Positions 45,303 to 54,349 are shown, numbered from the stretch's first letter. The stretch is DNA of 64,000 bases from Roseivirga echinicomitans (GCF_001592935.1 NZ_LRDB01000012.1:124001-188000); one strand, 5' to 3'. Notes: generated by a model not told the origin, from the letters alone. Numbers and translations: made by a program.

Positions 45303-45370
45303 ATCGCTTTTACGGGCGATTTTTGTATTTAAAGCAACGGTTTCTGTTAGGAGCCGTTCTTTGTTTTTTA
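45303..45370 (+). promoter_or_regulatory. greA leader with two tandem terminator-like hairpins
   Basis: Hairpin 1: ATCGC/GCGAT (45303-45307, 45316-45320) followed by TTTT. Hairpin 2: AACGGTTTC/GGAGCCGTT (45336-45344, 45350-45358; 9 bp counting G-U pairs) followed by CTTTGTTTTTT. The second is a good attenuator 40 bases before the greA ATG. The E. coli greA leader also ends in a terminator that yields short RNAs (GraL); similarity here is in layout, not sequence. Confidence 0.5.
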
Positions 45371-45398
45371 TAGCATAACAAAATAAACAATTAAAATT

Positions 45399-45875
45399 AT
45401 GGCTGGAATTTCATATTACACGGAAGAAGGCTTGCAGAAATTGAAGGATGAGCTTCATCACCTTAAAACCAAAGGTAGAGCGGACATGTCGAAGCAGATT
45501 GGCGAGGCACGCGATAAAGGTGATTTGAGTGAAAATGCTGAATATGATGCTGCAAAAGATGCACAGGGTCTCATGGAAATGAGAATCTCTGAGCTGGAAG
45601 TAGTTGTGGGTGACGCAAGAATCATGAAAGATGAAAACGTGGACCTTTCAAAGGTGTCAATCCTTTCAACAGCGAAGATCAAGAACGTTAAAAACGGCAT
45701 GGTAGTAAAATACACTTTAGTATCCGAAAAAGAAGCGGATCTGAAGGCTGGAAAAATATCTTATGAATCACCAATAGGCAAGGGACTCTTGAATAAAAAA
45801 ATTGGTGAGATTGCAGAAGTAACGGCTCCTGCTGGCACTATGCAATTCGAAATATTAGACATCACATTAGAGTAA
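45399..45875 (+). CDS. greA: Transcription elongation factor GreA
   Basis: A 158-residue factor that rescues backtracked RNA polymerase by stimulating transcript cleavage. The N-terminal coiled coil (about 1-75) carries the acidic tip GDLSENAEYDAAKDAQ, and the C-terminal domain ends in SYESPIGKGLLNKKIGEIAEVTAP. Length is standard. Its leader (45303-45370) carries terminator-like hairpins that may regulate it. The HIT gene follows after 2 bases. Confidence 0.97.
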   Translation: MAGISYYTEEGLQKLKDELHHLKTKGRADMSKQIGEARDKGDLSENAEYDAAKDAQGLMEMRISELEVVVGDARIMKDENVDLSKVSILSTAKIKNVKNGMVVKYTLVSEKEADLKAGKISYESPIGKGLLNKKIGEIAEVTAPAGTMQFEILDITLE

Positions 45876-45877
45876 TT

Positions 45878-46270
45878 ATGCCAAGTATCTTCACTCGAAT
45901 CATTAATAGAGAAATTCCCGGCCACATTGTGGCAGAAGACGATAATAACATAGCCTTTCTGGATGTCAATCCATTGAAAATAGGCCATGTATTATGCGTT
46001 CCTAAAAAGGAGGTGAATTATATTTTTGATATGGGTGAAGATGCTTACATAAACTTGCACACTTTTACCAAAAAAGTGGCCAAGGCAGTTGAAGCCGCTG
46101 TGCCTTGTAAAAGAATAGGTGTGGCTGTTATTGGTCTTGAGGTACCTCATGTACATATCCATTTAATTCCCCTTCAGAATATCTCTGATATTGACTTTAG
46201 TAAACCCAAACTAAGTTTAAGTCAAGAAGAATTGGCCGACACGGCCGAGAAGATCAGAGGTAAGTACTAA
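45878..46270 (+). CDS. HIT-family nucleotide-binding protein
   Basis: A 130-residue HINT/HIT hydrolase. The HIT motif reads HVHIHLIPL; N-terminal FTRIINREIPGHIVAEDDNNIAFLDVNPLKIGHVLCVPKK matches the HINT subgroup (quoted as consecutive short blocks). It probably hydrolyses nucleoside phosphoramidates or AMP conjugates. It follows greA after a 2-base gap and is co-transcribed. The end lies 2 bases from the end of the convergent histidine kinase gene, with no terminator in between. Confidence 0.92.
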   Translation: MPSIFTRIINREIPGHIVAEDDNNIAFLDVNPLKIGHVLCVPKKEVNYIFDMGEDAYINLHTFTKKVAKAVEAAVPCKRIGVAVIGLEVPHVHIHLIPLQNISDIDFSKPKLSLSQEELADTAEKIRGKY

Positions 46271-46272
46271 TC

Positions 46273-47340
46273 TTAATTTTTAAAGGATAGCGTAAACTCT
46301 GTCCCTTCATTGATTTTACTTTCCACCGAAATATGACCACCTAAGTTGGTCATGTGTGTATGGACAAGATAAAGGCCTATGCCTTTGCTCTCTGGACGCG
46401 TGTTAAAGGTCTGGCTCAAACCAAAAATTCTATCTTTTACCTCATCTTTATTAAAGCCTATACCATTGTCGATAAAAACAAGGCGTTTCACTTCATTTAC
46501 CATTTTGGACTGTATGGATATAATAGGCAGAGTGTCTGGTCTAGCATATTTAATCGAATTGGTAATTAGATTCAGGAATATGCTTTCTAGGTAGTCTTTA
46601 TTGAAACTGATGGTTTGAAATGCAGTGAAATCAACTTGGAAAATTACTTTTGAGTTGTCGATCAGTGTGGCAATGGAATCTTGTACACTTTTCAATACTT
46701 CGGTCAATGATACATCTTCGATTTTAACCGAAACCTTAGCATTCTCACTGAGGGCGTCTAAGTGCCTGTTCATCTTCACTTCAAGTTTTTCAGAAGTTGT
46801 TTTTAACAGCTCAATTAGGTGTAGTGTTTCTGGGTTTTTAATTTCAGAAGTATCCAAAAGGTGAAGAATGCCAAATAGGTTATTTACAGGGCCCCTTAAA
46901 TCATGTGAAGTTGTGAAGGATAGGTCTTTCAACTTCTTATTCATTACTGAAAGGTTGGCTAATAACGCATTTCGCTCTTCTTCTAGTTTCTTTTTATGCG
47001 TTATATCTTTGGCAATAGCATAAACTAAAGATTCATCATTCAAAGGCATTGAGGTCCACGCCAACCACACTATTTCACCGTTCTTTTTTATATAACGATT
47101 TTCATAATTGAGCAGTGGATTTCCCTTTTTAATGTTCTCTCGGTATTGAGAGGTAATGTTTTGATCTGAAGGATGAATAAAATCATCAATAGGACGAGAC
47201 ATTAACTCTTCTTCAGTATAACCCAAAAGATTTGAAACCGCTGGATTGATCCTTTTGAAGAACCCATCAAACCCGGCAATACAGAGTAAGTCTGGAGATA
47301 ACTTAAAGAAATAGTCTGAATTGAGTCTGAGTTTATTCAT
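46273..47340 (-). CDS. Soluble PAS-domain histidine kinase
   Basis: A 355-residue kinase with no membrane helix. A PAS domain (about 1-115; GFFKRINPAVSNLLGYTEEEL) with a PAC tail leads into a coiled-coil linker, the H box in SFTTSHDLRGPVNNLFGIL, and the ATPase domain with ESIFLNLITNSIKYA, VFIDNGIGFN and SKGIGLYLVHTH. No response regulator gene is adjacent, so it is an orphan. The PAS ligand (heme, flavin or other) cannot be predicted. Confidence 0.92.
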   Translation of the reverse strand: MNKLRLNSDYFFKLSPDLLCIAGFDGFFKRINPAVSNLLGYTEEELMSRPIDDFIHPSDQNITSQYRENIKKGNPLLNYENRYIKKNGEIVWLAWTSMPLNDESLVYAIAKDITHKKKLEEERNALLANLSVMNKKLKDLSFTTSHDLRGPVNNLFGILHLLDTSEIKNPETLHLIELLKTTSEKLEVKMNRHLDALSENAKVSVKIEDVSLTEVLKSVQDSIATLIDNSKVIFQVDFTAFQTISFNKDYLESIFLNLITNSIKYARPDTLPIISIQSKMVNEVKRLVFIDNGIGFNKDEVKDRIFGLSQTFNTRPESKGIGLYLVHTHMTNLGGHISVESKINEGTEFTLSFKN

Positions 47341-47481
47341 ATATGGGGTGTCCTTTCAGTGAATGCCTAAAAATCACGGGCGAATTATACATTAAGACAT
47401 GTCGTACTCGTGTATCCTTATGAGTAAGTATATGTATTATAATTGAATGATGATATAAAATAATAAAGAAATTAGCCCGCC

Positions 47482-48045
47482 TTATTTTACTCGTCCGGGG
47501 TTGTCGGAGATAAAAGACTTCCAGCTTTTGTTGCCGCTTTGTTGGCTTCCTCCTTGAAAATGATGGCAGAGGGCTACTGCCAAAGCATCGGTTCCATCGA
47601 GTAGCTTGGGTAATGTTTCGATTTTTAATAGGGTTTTCAACATGGCTGCTACTTGTTCTTTAGAGGCATTGCCATTACCCGTAACCGATTGTTTAATTTT
47701 TTTAGGGGCATACTCAGTAATAGGAATTTCTCTAGCCAAGGCTGCAGACATCGCCACACCCTGCGCCCTTCCTAGTTTCAGCATGGACTGAACATTTTTT
47801 CCAAAGAAGGGAGCTTCCAATGCCATTTCATCAGGTTGAAATTCTTCAATGATAGAAGTAACTCTCTCAAAAATCTTCTTCAATTTCAGTTCGTGGCCTG
47901 TATATTTACTTAAGTGAATAACACCGAATTGGAGTAACGTGATCTTTTTGCCTGAAATCAAAATTAGCCCGTAACCCATTATGCTGGTACCGGGGTCGAT
48001 ACCAAGAATAATTTTTTCTTTAATGGGGGCTTTGGCTAAAGGCAT
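47482..48045 (-). CDS. ruvC: Holliday junction resolvase RuvC
   Basis: A 187-residue endodeoxyribonuclease of recombination repair. Catalytic carboxylates are in [24 protein letters not shown] and [13 protein letters not shown]; the DNA-binding [18 protein letters not shown] is present. Slightly longer at the C-terminus than the E. coli protein. RuvA and RuvB are not nearby. It is divergent from the glycosyltransferase operon. Confidence 0.97.
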   Translation of the reverse strand: MPLAKAPIKEKIILGIDPGTSIMGYGLILISGKKITLLQFGVIHLSKYTGHELKLKKIFERVTSIIEEFQPDEMALEAPFFGKNVQSMLKLGRAQGVAMSAALAREIPITEYAPKKIKQSVTGNGNASKEQVAAMLKTLLKIETLPKLLDGTDALAVALCHHFQGGSQQSGNKSWKSFISDNPGRVK

Positions 48046-48125
48046 ATGCGCAAGATAAATAAACCTTCCATTTCTGTAATTTAAAACAGGGTTTTAAATC
48101 CAAAGGCTTTCCGCGTAATTCGCAT

Positions 48126-49232
48126 ATGGTTCTTATTGCCGCTGGTATTGTTGTCAGTTATTTGCTTCTACTGCTTTTCCCCATTGTCACTTGGCAACAG
48201 ATACCGCTTGTTTTTTCTAAAAAGTATGGAGAAAAGGTGTCCGTAATTGTTCCTTTTAGAAATGAAGAAACAAACTTGAGACGATTGGTGAAGGCTTTGA
48301 AGGCCCAAACTCATTCGTCCTTCGAGGTGCTTTTTGTCAATGATCATTCTAATGATGATTCTTTAAAAGTATTGAAGGAACTTACGAAAGAAGACATGCC
48401 CTTCTCTTTCAGTATTATTTCTTTAAAGGAGACTCAAGGGAAGAAGGCTGGCATTGCCGCAGGTATTGCTCAGGCTTGTGGTGAAATTATTGTCACTACC
48501 GATGCTGATTGCTGGTTTGATAAAAACTGGCTATCAGCAATGACTTCAGGTTTCAATAATACAGAAACGCAAATAATTACTGGACCAGTAGTGTTGGAAG
48601 GAGCGGACTTCTTTCAGAAATTGCAGCGGATAGAATTTGGTGCAGTGTTGGCTTCTTCCGCAGCACTGATTGGTTTAGGCAAACCCACCATGGCCAATGG
48701 AGCTAATTTGGCCTATCGAAAATCGGTGTTTACTGAAGTAGAAGGGTTTCTTGGAATTGAACAAACCCCTTCTGGGGATGATGAGCTGCTGCTGATGAAA
48801 ATTGCGAAGAAGTATCCTGAGGGTGTTGTCTTTGCCAAGAGCCCCGAAGCAGTTGTACATACTTTAGCACATACTCATTGGGCTGATTTTGTGCAGCAAC
48901 GTAAGCGATGGGCAAGCAAATGGAAGGTAGGTATGCGATGGACTACTATAGTATCTGCCCTGTATGTTTATGTAGTACAGTTGGCTTTTGTTGGTTTATT
49001 ATTGATGACGATTTATGGAGAACTGTCCTTTAAGTGGTTAGCAGGCCTTTGGCTTATAAAGTTGGCTTTAGAACACTTTCTTATTTGGAATTACTTTCAT
49101 GATTTAAAACAGCCTTGCTCATTTTCCCACTTCCTATTGTTACAAACCTTTTATCCTTTTTACGTGCTTTATGTTGGTTTCGCATCTAACTTTGGTCGTT
49201 TCCAATGGAAGGAAAGAAGTTTCAAAATCTAG
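48126..49232 (+). CDS. GT2 membrane glycosyltransferase (processive type)
   Basis: A 368-residue GT2 enzyme. An N-terminal membrane helix (1-22) precedes the catalytic domain: VSVIVPFRNEETNLRRL, EVLFVNDHSNDD, the DxD-type TTDADCWFD, GDDELLL and the QQRKRW box, a QxxRW-like motif typical of processive synthases. Two to three C-terminal helices follow. The layout fits polysaccharide synthesis at the inner membrane, as in the PgaC/hyaluronan synthase group. It heads a seven-gene operon with a second such enzyme (51325-52437) and a polysaccharide deacetylase. Substrate not known. Confidence 0.9.
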   Translation: MVLIAAGIVVSYLLLLLFPIVTWQQIPLVFSKKYGEKVSVIVPFRNEETNLRRLVKALKAQTHSSFEVLFVNDHSNDDSLKVLKELTKEDMPFSFSIISLKETQGKKAGIAAGIAQACGEIIVTTDADCWFDKNWLSAMTSGFNNTETQIITGPVVLEGADFFQKLQRIEFGAVLASSAALIGLGKPTMANGANLAYRKSVFTEVEGFLGIEQTPSGDDELLLMKIAKKYPEGVVFAKSPEAVVHTLAHTHWADFVQQRKRWASKWKVGMRWTTIVSALYVYVVQLAFVGLLLMTIYGELSFKWLAGLWLIKLALEHFLIWNYFHDLKQPCSFSHFLLLQTFYPFYVLYVGFASNFGRFQWKERSFKI

Positions 49233-49241
49233 CGCAATATT

Positions 49242-49496
49242 ATGACGGACATGGAGTTTGATGTTTTGGATGAGCTTTACTTTGTTCAACCTTTTGATGC
49301 CATTCTAGAAGAAATAGAATTGACGGAAGACGAACTTAAAAAAGTGCTCACAGAGTTGTTGAACAAGGGTTGGGTGAAATGCTATGGTGACCGCCAAGCA
49401 GAAATGCCAATTGCGCCAAAGGATTTGGGAAATGATCTCGCATCTTATTTTTATTTGGCCACAAAAGAAGGTTTATTAGTTCACAACGGTCGTTAG
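49242..49496 (+). CDS. Small winged-helix-like protein, unknown
   Basis: An 84-residue acidic protein. The stretch FDAILEEIELTEDELKKVLTELLNKGWVKCYG looks like a winged helix with its recognition helix and wing, and YLATKEGLLVHNGR resembles the last part of the wing/helix in MarR-like small regulators. No known name. It lies 9 bases after the first glycosyltransferase and 4 bases before the phosphatase gene, so it is co-expressed. It could bind DNA or serve as an adaptor for the phosphatase. Confidence 0.6.
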   Translation: MTDMEFDVLDELYFVQPFDAILEEIELTEDELKKVLTELLNKGWVKCYGDRQAEMPIAPKDLGNDLASYFYLATKEGLLVHNGR

Positions 49497-49500
49497 CGCT

Positions 49501-50721
49501 ATGCAGGATACACTTCAACGTAAGTTTTACAGGAAGGAAATGGAGGTAAATGCACTCTTGGAAATTACCCAAGCAGTAAATAGTAACCTCCCCGAAGACG
49601 ATTTATATAAAATTTATGAGTTCACTTTAAGGGCCAACCTGCAACTGTCAAGAATGGTGTTGTATGTTAAAGATGAAGATTGGGACTGTAAAGTGCAGTT
49701 TGGCACCAAGAAGGATTTCTCCAAAATACCACTTGACTCTGGCTGCCTCAATTTGAAAGAAATCGTTGAGGTCAATAAAGTCAACTTATCCATTTCTTGC
49801 TTCAACGAGTTTGACATCATAATCCCTGTAACACACAAAGAGAAGCTTCTCGCTTTTGTGTTCATAAAAACTTCTGAAGAAGAAAACGGAGCAGATACTA
49901 CTTTCATTCAAGCCTTAAGTAATGTAATTCTCGTGGCCATTGAAAATAAACGATTGGCCAGGAAACAGCTTGAACAACAAGCTATTCAGCGTGAAATGGA
50001 CCTGGCCAGAAACGTTCAGAATTACCTTTTTCCTGATGTTTTGCCCAATTCTGAGAAGCTTGAAATTAAGGCCTTTTATCAGCCGTGTAAGACGGTGGGC
50101 GGTGATTATTACGACTATATTCCTATCCCCAACGAAAATCAGTTTTTAGTTTGTATAGCAGATGTTTCTGGAAAGGGAATGCCAGCCGCTATACTAATGT
50201 CTAATTTTCAGGCAGTATTAAGGACCTTGAGCCGAAATGCGGAAAACCCTGAACAGGTAATTCATGAGCTAAATCACCAAACTTGGCACAATGCCAAGGG
50301 CGAAAACTTCATTACTTTCTTTTTAGCAGTTTACGATTTTGACAAAAAGAACCTACGCTACTTTAATTGTGGACACAACCATCCCGTATTGATTACTAAA
50401 GATAAGGTGATGATTTTGAGTGAAGGAAGTACTGTATTGGGCGCTTTTGATCCTCTTCCTTTTTTAGATAAAGGTGAAATTGAAAATCTTGACGAATTTT
50501 CACTGTTCATGTTTACTGATGGTCTCACCGAGACCTTTAACAGTGCAGGAGAAGAGTTTGGCGATGAAAGGTTGAAAAAATTCCTCATTGAAAACCAAAA
50601 CGAGGATCTCCAGGTAACGCATAATGCCTTAATGAAAGAATTGGAAGGCTTCAAAAAAGAAAATGCCTTTGCCGATGACCTTACTTTCCTATCTTGTAGG
50701 GTAAATAATGCTACTCCATAG
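49501..50721 (+). CDS. SpoIIE/RsbU-type PP2C phosphatase with GAF-like sensor domain
   Basis: A 406-residue cytoplasmic phosphatase. Residues about 10-155 are a GAF-like sensor, then a coiled coil (about 158-185; RKQLEQQAIQREMDLARNVQNYLF) and the PP2C/SpoIIE domain with KTVGGDYYDYI, the metal-binding CIADVSGKGMPAAILMS, YFNCGHNHPVL and MFTDGLTETFNS. Such enzymes dephosphorylate anti-anti-sigma factors in partner switching, but no anti-sigma or STAS gene is adjacent. It lies among glycan genes, so it may control polysaccharide output. The end overlaps the deacetylase start by 14 bases. Confidence 0.92.
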   Translation: MQDTLQRKFYRKEMEVNALLEITQAVNSNLPEDDLYKIYEFTLRANLQLSRMVLYVKDEDWDCKVQFGTKKDFSKIPLDSGCLNLKEIVEVNKVNLSISCFNEFDIIIPVTHKEKLLAFVFIKTSEEENGADTTFIQALSNVILVAIENKRLARKQLEQQAIQREMDLARNVQNYLFPDVLPNSEKLEIKAFYQPCKTVGGDYYDYIPIPNENQFLVCIADVSGKGMPAAILMSNFQAVLRTLSRNAENPEQVIHELNHQTWHNAKGENFITFFLAVYDFDKKNLRYFNCGHNHPVLITKDKVMILSEGSTVLGAFDPLPFLDKGEIENLDEFSLFMFTDGLTETFNSAGEEFGDERLKKFLIENQNEDLQVTHNALMKELEGFKKENAFADDLTFLSCRVNNATP

Positions 50722-51328
50722 AACACCCATATTTGCCCATTGGCTTTATCCTAGCTTAATTTGGAAACAATCCAGTACAGAAAAAGTCATTTATTTGACC
50801 TTCGATGACGGCCCAATTCCAGAGGTTACACCCTGGGTGTTGAAAATCCTTGATGAGTTTGATGCAAAGGCTACTTTTTTCTGTGTAGGAGAGAACATTC
50901 ATAAGCATCCAGGTATTTTTAAGGAAGTGATTAATAGAGGTCATTCAGTGGGTAATCACACCTACCATCACTTAAGTGGATGGAAAACAGAGGCTACCGG
51001 ATACCTAAAAGATTTTCTAAAGTGTGAAGAAGAACTGCAAAATTTCGATCAAGGTGGGAGGCTTTTTAGACCGCCCTATGGTAAAATAACCTCCAAGCAA
51101 ATCAGACAATTGTCTTCCCGCAAAATTATTATGTGGGATGTGCTCTCCGGGGATTTTTCAAAAAAACTATCTCCTGAAACCGTATTGAAAAAGAGTCTTC
51201 AGTATTCTAAACCAGGAAGTATTATTGTTTTTCATGATAGCTTGAAAGCATTAGATAACCTTCAATATGTACTGCCACGCTATTTAGAGTGTTTTCAATC
51301 GAAAGGTTTTACATTTAAGCCGCTATGA
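50708..51328 (+). CDS. Polysaccharide deacetylase (NodB/CE4)
   Basis: A 206-residue CE4 deacetylase. The NodB core is intact: YLTFDDGPIPEVTPWVL, GHSVGNHTYHHLSGW with metal-binding His residues, RPPYGKITSKQI, and the C-terminal IIVFHDSLKAL. No signal peptide is clear; the N-terminus is short and neutral, so cytoplasmic or membrane-adjacent action is possible. Overlaps both neighbours (14 bases with the phosphatase gene, 4 bases with the second glycosyltransferase gene), implying coupled synthesis. De-N-acetylation of a GlcNAc polymer or of peptidoglycan is the usual role. Confidence 0.93.
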   Translation: MLLHRTPIFAHWLYPSLIWKQSSTEKVIYLTFDDGPIPEVTPWVLKILDEFDAKATFFCVGENIHKHPGIFKEVINRGHSVGNHTYHHLSGWKTEATGYLKDFLKCEEELQNFDQGGRLFRPPYGKITSKQIRQLSSRKIIMWDVLSGDFSKKLSPETVLKKSLQYSKPGSIIVFHDSLKALDNLQYVLPRYLECFQSKGFTFKPL

Positions 51329-52437
51329 TTGTTGGCGTATTACTTATTGCTTTTGCGCTCATCTTACTGTCGGAACTCTTTTTAATATGGAGTTTTAAAA
51401 ACCACTTTATTAAAGCCGCTGAAATTGATTCCATTCAAGTCTGGCCAAAAGTATCCATCCTTATTGCTGCCAGAAATGAAGAAGAGAATTTAGAGGCATG
51501 CCTTAATTCTGTATTGAACGTGGATTATCCGCGTGATAAACTTCAAGTGTTAGTTGGGAATGACCAGTCTACAGACCGAACCCAAAGTATAATAGATCGC
51601 TGGATCAATAAAGGCCATAATGTTAAATCAATTCCTATTCAGCCCAATTTAAGAGGACTCATAGCCAAGTCGAATGTTATGGCACAATTGGCAGCAAAAG
51701 CGGATGGAGAGTTTTTTATCATTATTGATGCAGACGCCACAGTGACTGAACATTGGCTAAAAACCATGGTTGCTCAAGCAGTTCAGGGTTTTGGTATCGT
51801 GAGTGGCTATACTGAGGTGAAAGCCGAGAATTATTTTTCTTCCCTTCAGAAAATGGACTGGCAAAACAGCATTCATACCTTGAAAGTGTTTTCAGATCGA
51901 GGGAATACGCTTACCGCTTTAGGGAACAACATGTTGATTTCGAAAAAGGCTTATCAATCAGTAGGCGGTTTTGAAGCTCTGGGAGCAACCAAAGTGGAAG
52001 ACTTGAAACTATTATTGGCCGCTAAGGAATTAGGCTTGAAGACCTTTCAATTAATAGAGAGCGAAAGAGTCATTACTGCTCCAATCGAAAGTGTTTTGGG
52101 GTATATTAATCAGAGAAAACGGTGGCTGAGTGGGGTGCTGAGTTACAGAACGCTCTCTGGTATCGGGTTCATTCTTTATCGGCTGTTGCTGATTGAAATG
52201 CTGGTTGTACTGCTTTTTCTATCAAGCCCAACAGTGCAAGTTCTGTTGATTTCTTCAATAGTATTAAAGCTGGTGATCGAAAATATCAAACAACATCAAA
52301 TCAAGAGCGCTCTAGATCAAGTTGGTGTTAAGTTTAGCGTATTGAAACCATTTATTATTGCTCTTTTAGATACATTTGCTCTTGTTGCTTTAGTGCTTAA
52401 CCCTAAGGTGAGTTGGAAGAAAAGAAAGTTTAAATGA
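51325..52437 (+). CDS. GT2 membrane glycosyltransferase (processive type)
   Basis: A 370-residue GT2 enzyme, clearly different from that at 48126. N-terminal helix 1-23; catalytic blocks KVSILIAARNEEENLEACL, VLVGNDQSTDRT, IIIDADATVTEHW, KVEDLKLL and the INQRKRWLSG box (QxxRW type); C-terminal helices from about 290 on. Overlaps the deacetylase gene and the tatD gene by 4 bases each. Together with the deacetylase it resembles the synthase-deacetylase pairing of PNAG-type loci, but the number of helices and neighbours differ. Confidence 0.9.
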   Translation: MIVGVLLIAFALILLSELFLIWSFKNHFIKAAEIDSIQVWPKVSILIAARNEEENLEACLNSVLNVDYPRDKLQVLVGNDQSTDRTQSIIDRWINKGHNVKSIPIQPNLRGLIAKSNVMAQLAAKADGEFFIIIDADATVTEHWLKTMVAQAVQGFGIVSGYTEVKAENYFSSLQKMDWQNSIHTLKVFSDRGNTLTALGNNMLISKKAYQSVGGFEALGATKVEDLKLLLAAKELGLKTFQLIESERVITAPIESVLGYINQRKRWLSGVLSYRTLSGIGFILYRLLLIEMLVVLLFLSSPTVQVLLISSIVLKLVIENIKQHQIKSALDQVGVKFSVLKPFIIALLDTFALVALVLNPKVSWKKRKFK

Positions 52438-53204
52438 TGATTGAAACCCACGCACATATTTATGCCGATCAGTTTGAAAAGGACATAGATGAAGTGCTAG
52501 AAAGAGGAAGAGAAGAAGGGATTTCTAAGATTTACATGCCAAATATTGATCATACATCAATTGATGGAATGATGGAATTGGAGTATAAATATCCTGATTT
52601 ATGCGTGGCTACGATGGGGCTTCACCCTTGTTCTGTAAAAGGTGATTTTCAAAAGGAGCTTTATATGATTGAAGAATGGCTTGGGAAGCGCGAGTTTGTA
52701 GCCATTGGTGAAATGGGCACAGACCTATACTGGGACAAAACCTTCATCGATGAACAAGTCGAGGCCTTTAAGATTCAAGTGGCCTGGGCAAAGCAATACG
52801 AAAAACCGATCATCATCCATTGCAGAGAATCCTTAGACATGACTATCGATTTGGTTGAACAGCTTAAAGAAGATAACCTCACGGGTGTTTTTCATTGTTT
52901 TAATGGTTCTTTAGCGCAAGCAGATCGTATCCATAAATTAGGTTTTTATATTGGCTTAGGTGGAGTAGTTACCTTCAAAAACAGTGGTATGGATGAAGTC
53001 ATACCACAATTAAATATGGATCATGTGGTTTTAGAGACCGACAGTCCATATTTGGCACCTGTTCCACATAGAGGGAAAAGAAATGAGCCATCATATTTAA
53101 AAATGGTAGCACAAAAAATAGCAGATTTAAGGCAGGTTGGGGTGGAGGAGATAGAAGACATCACAACTGTAAATGCCAATTCATTATTCAAAGTACAGCC
53201 ATGA
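52434..53204 (+). CDS. tatD: TatD-family metal-dependent DNase
   Basis: A 256-residue TIM-barrel hydrolase. Metal-binding blocks: IETHAHIYADQF, IGEMGTDLYW, IIHCRESLDM, VFHCFNGSLAQA and LETDSPYLAP. Family enzymes act as 3'-5' exonucleases in DNA repair or degradation. It overlaps the glycosyltransferase and asparaginase genes by 4 bases (ATGA type), so the operon mixes envelope and housekeeping genes. Confidence 0.95.
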   Translation: MMIETHAHIYADQFEKDIDEVLERGREEGISKIYMPNIDHTSIDGMMELEYKYPDLCVATMGLHPCSVKGDFQKELYMIEEWLGKREFVAIGEMGTDLYWDKTFIDEQVEAFKIQVAWAKQYEKPIIIHCRESLDMTIDLVEQLKEDNLTGVFHCFNGSLAQADRIHKLGFYIGLGGVVTFKNSGMDEVIPQLNMDHVVLETDSPYLAPVPHRGKRNEPSYLKMVAQKIADLRQVGVEEIEDITTVNANSLFKVQP

Positions 53205-54250
53205 TTTCAACTTTAGAATTTTCTCCCAATCCAAAAGCATCTATACTAATAGTATACACAGGTGGTACATTAGGAATGGATTATGATGAAAATGGTTCAT
53301 TGGTACCTTGTGATTTTGAACGAGTTGTAGCCAGAATCCCTGTATTAAAGGAGTTAAATATTAATCTATCTGTAATTTCGTTCGATCCTCCGATCGATTC
53401 ATCCAATGTGAAAATTGAGCATTGGGTACAGATTGGGCAAACCATCAAAGATAATTATGATGCTTACGATGGTTTCATCGTATTACACGGTACAGATACC
53501 ATGGCGTATTCTGCTTCGGCCTTGAGCTTTATGCTTCAAGGGTTGAACAAACCTGTGATTTTTACAGGGGCTCAATTACCTATCGCTTCACCTAGGTCAG
53601 ATGGCCGAGAAAACTTTGTTACCGCCTTAGAAATTGCTGCAGATAGTAGGGATGGAGTGCCTGTGGTTTCTGAAGTTTGCATCTTTTTTAACCACTTATT
53701 GTTGCGTGGTAACCGTTCAAAAAAAGTTGAAAGCCGTCATTTCGATGCTTTCGAGACCGAGAACTATCCTGCACTGGCAGAAGCGGGCATCGTAATAGAC
53801 TATAATTATGCCGCTTTAAAGGCATATGATCCCACATCAGAACTTATATTTTATCCAGAATTAAAGGATGATATTGTTATTTTAAAGCTGTTTCCGGGTA
53901 TTAATGAACAGGTGGTAAGTCACTTATTGAATACACCTTCTATCAGGGGTGTGGTCATGGAGAGCTATGGTTCGGGTAATGTTCCTCACCAACCTTGGTT
54001 TTTAGACTTATTGGAAAGTGCTGTAAACAAGGGAGTTGTTGTATTGAATGTCTCCCAATGCAATGGAGGAAACGTTATACAAGGAAAATATGAAGCCAGT
54101 AGTGCTTTAAATCGCATAGGTATTATTAGTGGTGGAGACTTAACCACAGAGGCAGCTACAACTAAAATGATGCACTTATTTGGTAGAAGCACTGGATTAG
54201 ATGAACTTAGAGAAAAATTGATCCGTGCTATTTCGGGCGAAATGAACTGA
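53201..54250 (+). CDS. ansA: Type I (cytoplasmic) L-asparaginase
   Basis: A 349-residue asparaginase converting asparagine to aspartate and ammonia. The two threonine blocks are YTGGTLGMDYDENG and LHGTDTMAYSASALSFML; the linker GAQLPIASPRSDGREN is typical. No signal peptide, so it is the cytoplasmic form. It ends the seven-gene run. Confidence 0.95.
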   Translation: MISTLEFSPNPKASILIVYTGGTLGMDYDENGSLVPCDFERVVARIPVLKELNINLSVISFDPPIDSSNVKIEHWVQIGQTIKDNYDAYDGFIVLHGTDTMAYSASALSFMLQGLNKPVIFTGAQLPIASPRSDGRENFVTALEIAADSRDGVPVVSEVCIFFNHLLLRGNRSKKVESRHFDAFETENYPALAEAGIVIDYNYAALKAYDPTSELIFYPELKDDIVILKLFPGINEQVVSHLLNTPSIRGVVMESYGSGNVPHQPWFLDLLESAVNKGVVVLNVSQCNGGNVIQGKYEASSALNRIGIISGGDLTTEAATTKMMHLFGRSTGLDELREKLIRAISGEMN

Positions 54251-54349
54251 TTTTTATTGATTGACAAAAACATAAATCAATTTGCATAAAGGTTATTTTA
54301 TTGATTTATTTGTCACCTTGCGATAAGCGCATTCGTTGATAAAAGTTGA

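Larger units (their letters stand above)
45010..45398. other. 389-base intergenic region between lipoprotein gene and greA
   Basis: No protein gene is seen. The left two-thirds hold AT-rich sequence with no feature I can name, presumably the lipoprotein promoter near 45010-45060. The right part holds the greA promoter element at 45287-45294 and two terminator-like hairpins at 45303-45370. Confidence 0.6.
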
